From positions 62,001-126,000 of the forward strand of contig NZ_LR215041.1 of assembly GCF_900660685.1 (NCBI RefSeq): 64,000 nt of DNA. The letters are read 5' to 3'. Position numbers and translations under genes: made by a program. Positions 60,686 through 64,000 of the stretch are shown here, in pieces. The DNA is from Mycoplasmopsis columbina. Its GTDB lineage: Bacteria > Bacillota_I > Bacilli_A > Mycoplasmatales > Metamycoplasmataceae. A model generated the notes under the pieces. The model saw only the letters and a program-made list of their open reading frames with translations. It had not been told where the DNA came from and searched no databases. Within the stretch, counting starts at the first letter, position 1, and each line of letters starts with the position of its first letter.

Positions 60686-62308
60686 CTATTCAAAACCAAT
60701 TAAAAAGTGATAAGTTGGTTGATTTCCGTCAACAATTTCAACTTCCACATTGTAATTGCTTTCTATGTACTCACTTAATTCAAGAGCATCTGTTTTAGTA
60801 GCTTCATTACCATAGTAAATAGTAATTAATTCGGTGTTTTTGTTCACATTAACTGCAATCAATTTTTTTGCTGCCTCTACATAAGAAGCTTCGCAAGAAA
60901 CAATTTTTGATTTACTAATTCCAATGAAGTGTCCTTCTTTAATTTTAACACCATTTAATTTAGTGTTTCTTATAGCTTTAGTAACTTCACCAGTAGTAAC
61001 TAATTTAATTGCACTATTTAAAATTTCTTCATTATCTTTGGCTTTAGCACATTTATCAAAATTAATCATTGCACTAATTCCTTGGATTTGACTTTTGGTT
61101 GGAATAATAAAAACCTTTTTATTTTTAATAGTTTGCGCAGCTTGTTGCGCAGCTAAGAAAATGTTTGAATTATTTGGCAAAATAAAAACATTTTTAGCAT
61201 TAACAACATTAATTGCGTCAATAATATCTTTTGCTGATGGATTTTGAGTTTGACCACTTTCGATAATTGCGTCAACACCAAATTCGTTCATTCTTTCGAT
61301 AATTCCAGATCCTAAATTACATGAAATAATTCCACATTCATTCATTTCTTCAGGACTACCATTGAGAATAACATTTTTATTTCGAGATTCATTAGCTTGT
61401 TTAGTCATGTTTTCTGACTTAATTTTTGCAAATTCGCCATATTTTTGAGCAAAATTTAATAAATCACCTGGTCTTAAAGTGTGACCATGAACTTTTACTA
61501 ATTCTCCATCTTGCACAACAACAAGTGAAGTAGCTTTTCTTTGCAATGATTTTTCAAAATTAACTTTGTCAAATTCAGTTTCAGAATTTAATTCAAGAAT
61601 AAATTCGGTGCAATAACCAAATTCACCGTCATAAACTTCACTATCGCTAATAAATTTATCAACTTCATCAACTTCATTTGAAATTTGAACTTCTTCACCA
61701 TGAATAAATTTATTCATTCCAAAAATCATGGCATAAAGACCTTCTCCGCCAGAATCTGTTACTCCAACTTCGCGTAAAACTTTTAACTTATTTGGTGTTT
61801 CATCACATGCTTTTCTTGCGAACTTGACAGCATGTTCAAAAAATTCTTCTAATGAAGTTTCTTTAGTTACAATTTTTTCTAAATTTTCGGTGGTTTCACG
61901 AATAACAGTTAATATTGTTCCCTCAATAGGTTTTAACACTGATGAATATGCTTTTTTAGTAGCTTGGCGAAAACCTTCTAAAAGACCTAGAATGTCAACT
62001 TCTTTTTTATTTTCAAATGCAATTGCAAAACCTTTAAAAATTTGACTTAAAATAACTCCAGAATTACCTCTTGCTCCAAAAAGCATATTTTTAGCAATAG
62101 CACTGGCTACTATTGAAAGATTATCAGAAGTATTTTGTTTTAAATAATCAACTCCTGCTTGAACTGTACTTGACATGTTTGTACCAGTATCACCATCAGG
62201 AACAGGGAAAACATTTAAAGCATCAATTTTGTTTTTTGAATTAATTAAATTATTCGAACCTGACAAAATTAATTTGCCATAAGTTTCACCGTTAATATTT
62301 TTAATCAT
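60686..62308 (-). CDS. fakA: Fatty acid kinase, DAK/DegV-linked FakA
   Basis: A 540-residue protein. The N-terminal DhaL kinase domain has NVFPVPDGDTGTNMSST (Mg-ATP site), GARGNSGVILSQI and VGVTDSGGEGL. A middle domain and a C-terminal FakA-type domain (ILPNNSNIFLAAQQAA) follow. With a DegV/FakB carrier it phosphorylates exogenous fatty acids, which mycoplasmas need because they scavenge lipids. No FakB gene is in the window. Confidence 0.93.
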   Translation of the reverse strand: MIKNINGETYGKLILSGSNNLINSKNKIDALNVFPVPDGDTGTNMSSTVQAGVDYLKQNTSDNLSIVASAIAKNMLFGARGNSGVILSQIFKGFAIAFENKKEVDILGLLEGFRQATKKAYSSVLKPIEGTILTVIRETTENLEKIVTKETSLEEFFEHAVKFARKACDETPNKLKVLREVGVTDSGGEGLYAMIFGMNKFIHGEEVQISNEVDEVDKFISDSEVYDGEFGYCTEFILELNSETEFDKVNFEKSLQRKATSLVVVQDGELVKVHGHTLRPGDLLNFAQKYGEFAKIKSENMTKQANESRNKNVILNGSPEEMNECGIISCNLGSGIIERMNEFGVDAIIESGQTQNPSAKDIIDAINVVNAKNVFILPNNSNIFLAAQQAAQTIKNKKVFIIPTKSQIQGISAMINFDKCAKAKDNEEILNSAIKLVTTGEVTKAIRNTKLNGVKIKEGHFIGISKSKIVSCEASYVEAAKKLIAVNVNKNTELITIYYGNEATKTDALELSEYIESNYNVEVEIVDGNQPTYHFLIGFE

Positions 62309-62585
62309 TGGTAATTCCTTCTATGAAAATATTTAATTTTCCAAGTTTAAATTTATTTTCTTTAAATCTATATCTCAATAATGAACTAATTGATTTTAAA
62401 ATGTTTTTACAATTAGCATTTTTCAAAACAATTATGGAAACAGACAAGTTTCATCTACCTCCAACATTTTCAATTCTTATTTTTGATGTTGAAACATCTT
62501 TATTTTCATTTTTTGAAACTTCAAAAACACCAGGAGTGCTCTCTAGAATGTCAATAAAAATTTGTCTAATTGTTTCTTTTTCCAT
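62301..62585 (-). CDS. Asp23/Gls24-family small protein
   Basis: A 94-residue protein, short for the family. It opens with MEKETIRQIFIDILESTPGV, then the strand-rich part ending IFIEGITND. Asp23/YloU proteins typically lie just before fakA, as here. AGGAGG precedes the ATG. It overlaps fakA by 8 nt and heads the operon with plsX and rnc. Confidence 0.72.
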
Positions 62586-62688
62586 TTTAAGCCTCCTAAA
62601 GCGATGCTTGAAAAACAGTTATTTAATTTTAACAAAAAAATTTTTTATATATATCATAATAGTATATATGAATATAAATTTTAAATGA

Positions 62689-62694
62689 TAAAGT
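62689..62694 (+). promoter_or_regulatory. Extended -10 element of recO, leaderless start
   Basis: TGA-TAAAGT ends 7 nt before the ATG at 62702. There is no Shine-Dalgarno. Confidence 0.5.
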
Positions 62695-62701
62695 GATTAA
62701 T

Positions 62702-63424
62702 ATGGCAGAAACAATTGAAAAAGTCATTTTTTTGAATTTTTTAGATTCTAATACTTCTGACAATGACGCGATTATTAAAGTGTTAGGAGAAAAAAACTCT
62801 TTTTATTTATTAGCTCAAGGAGTCAATAAGTCAGAATCTAAAAATCGAAATAATTTAATTCCAGGTGCGTTAGTTGAAATTGAGTATTTTAAAGCGCGAC
62901 TAGCGAATAGCACAAGTAAATTAAAAAAAGCAAATATATTATCTAATATAGATTTAAAAAATATAGAAAATTTAAAATTTTTGCAACAAATAATACTATA
63001 TTTAAGTAATTTTGAGCAAAGAACAACAAAAATTTATAATGCTTATTTGCAAGTTTTAGATGCTTTTGAACTTTTAACATCTGTACAAAAAATTTATGCT
63101 AAAACATTTCTAATTATGCAAGGATTAGAATATTGAGGAATAAATCCAAATTTTTTTGCTTGCTGCGATTGCGGACAAAGAGAACAAATAGTAGACTTTC
63201 GTTTTGAACATGGTGGTTATAAATGTATTAAGCATGCAGGAAATTATCGTAAAAGTCACAAACTTTTAATGCTTTTTTACTATGCAAAAAATGATTTTTA
63301 TGCCTATTTAAAAGAAGCCACAGTTGAACTGGACTATCAAATTTATTATGAGCTACTCAACCATATTAAAAATAATGGTATTTATATAAATTGAGAAAAT
63401 TTTGATAAGAAAAAAGTAAAATAG
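62702..63424 (+). CDS. recO: DNA repair protein RecO
   Basis: A 240-residue protein. The N-terminal OB fold is followed by a helical domain with the zinc-binding cluster CCDCGQ...GGYKCIKHAG. It loads RecA on SSB-coated DNA with RecR. An in-frame GTG at 62693 lies inside the predicted -10 box, so the ATG at 62702 is preferred. Confidence 0.85.
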
Positions 63425-63475
63425 AATTAATTACTTTGTTACATTAAAAAACAAGATGAAAGGAATAATTTTATA

Positions 63476-64000
63476 ATGCAAATTGGAAATAGTAAAATTG
63501 CTTTAGAAGCAATTGCAAAATACGACAACATAATTATTTTTCACCATGTTAGACCAGATGGTGATTGTTTGGGAAGTCAAGCTGGTTTAGCAGAGTTAAT
63601 TAGAACTAATTATCCTATGAAAAAGGTTTATACGCCAGGAGATAACGCTCATGTTTTTGATTTTATGAATTATGAATTTTCAAAAATTGAGGACATAGAT
63701 TTTTCAAATTCTTTAGGAATTGTAGTTGATGCTTCTTCAAGTGATAGAATTGAATGCGCAGAATTACTTTTAGAAAAAAGAATGACAGCAACTTTAAGAA
63801 TTGATCACCATCCAAACGGTAGTGATATCGAATACGATTATTTATGAGTTGATGAACATTATGTAGCTGCAGCAGAAATGATTGCTGAATTAGCATATGA
63901 TGGAAATCTAAAAGTTACACAAAAAGCAGCATCACATATTTATTTAGGAATGGTTACTGACAGTAACAGATTTATGTATGCTGACACTAGCGCTAGAACA
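63476..64000 (+). CDS. nrnA: DHH-family phosphoesterase (NrnA-like), 5' part
   Basis: The first 175 residues of a gene that runs off the window. The DHH core is clear: IFHHVRPDGDCLGSQAGL, VVDASSSDRIE, LRIDHHPNGSD and YLGMVTDSNRFMY. NrnA proteins degrade oligoribonucleotides (nanoRNA) and pAp. GAAAGGAATAA precedes the ATG. The C-terminal DHHA1 domain is not visible. Confidence 0.88.

Overview
The window is AT-rich and reads UGA as tryptophan: nearly every long gene continues through in-frame TGA codons and ends on TAA or TAG. There is no cell-wall gene, and surface lipoproteins with mycoplasma-type lipoboxes are present. This points to a mycoplasma (class Mollicutes), most like the hominis-lineage group. 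The species cannot be told from sequence alone.

1-9.9 kb: the 3' end of a gene for an immunoglobulin-binding surface protein (MIB-like) is followed without a gap by a seven-gene cluster. The cluster encodes an F1-like rotary ATPase of the mycoplasma 'F1-like X0' (type 3) class. It has a polytopic membrane protein, a 167-aa protein, gamma-like and epsilon-like proteins, a large protein with a membrane segment at each end, and clear paralogues of ATP synthase alpha and beta. The genes overlap or nearly touch and end at one strong terminator. There are no recognisable a, b, c or delta subunits. This is the most unusual system in the window.

10-14 kb: two tRNA-Arg genes, a surface lipoprotein behind a hairpin with a T19 tract, tRNA-Thr and a MATE transporter. 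14-40 kb: housekeeping genes, mostly in short operons: fmt (minus strand); mnmE-tatD-rsmA-(membrane protein)-gpsA; rsmD (minus); def with a CvpA-like gene; parE-parC; a YfcE-like phosphatase, a HAD phosphatase and rnhC; rarA-pheS-ung-pheT-glyA; tsaD; a PC4/YdbC-like protein; a GNAT; ffh; and a TIGR02206-like membrane protein.

40.4-47.3 kb: a complete conventional F1Fo ATP synthase operon (atpI-like, atpBEFHAGDC). It allows a direct comparison with the F1-like cluster. Its c subunit carries residues matching the Na+-binding signature.

47.4-58.8 kb: a lipoprotein, a voltage-gated-type K+ channel (minus), pgsA, dnaJ behind a CIRCE-like heat-shock operator, cmk-der, a BI-1-like membrane protein (minus), tRNA-Gln and tRNA-Tyr (minus), and gap. 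59-62.6 kb: a minus-strand operon asp23-like/fakA/plsX/rnc for fatty-acid activation and RNase III. 62.7-64 kb: recO and the 5' part of an nrnA-like DHH phosphoesterase gene.

Two regulatory patterns recur. Many first genes of transcription units have a TATAAT-like hexamer about 7 nt before the ATG and no Shine-Dalgarno, so they probably make leaderless mRNAs, while internal genes use AGGAG-type sites and overlaps. Almost every unit ends in a clear intrinsic terminator. I saw no insertion sequence, CRISPR array, prophage or rRNA gene. No stretch longer than about 300 bases lacks a gene.
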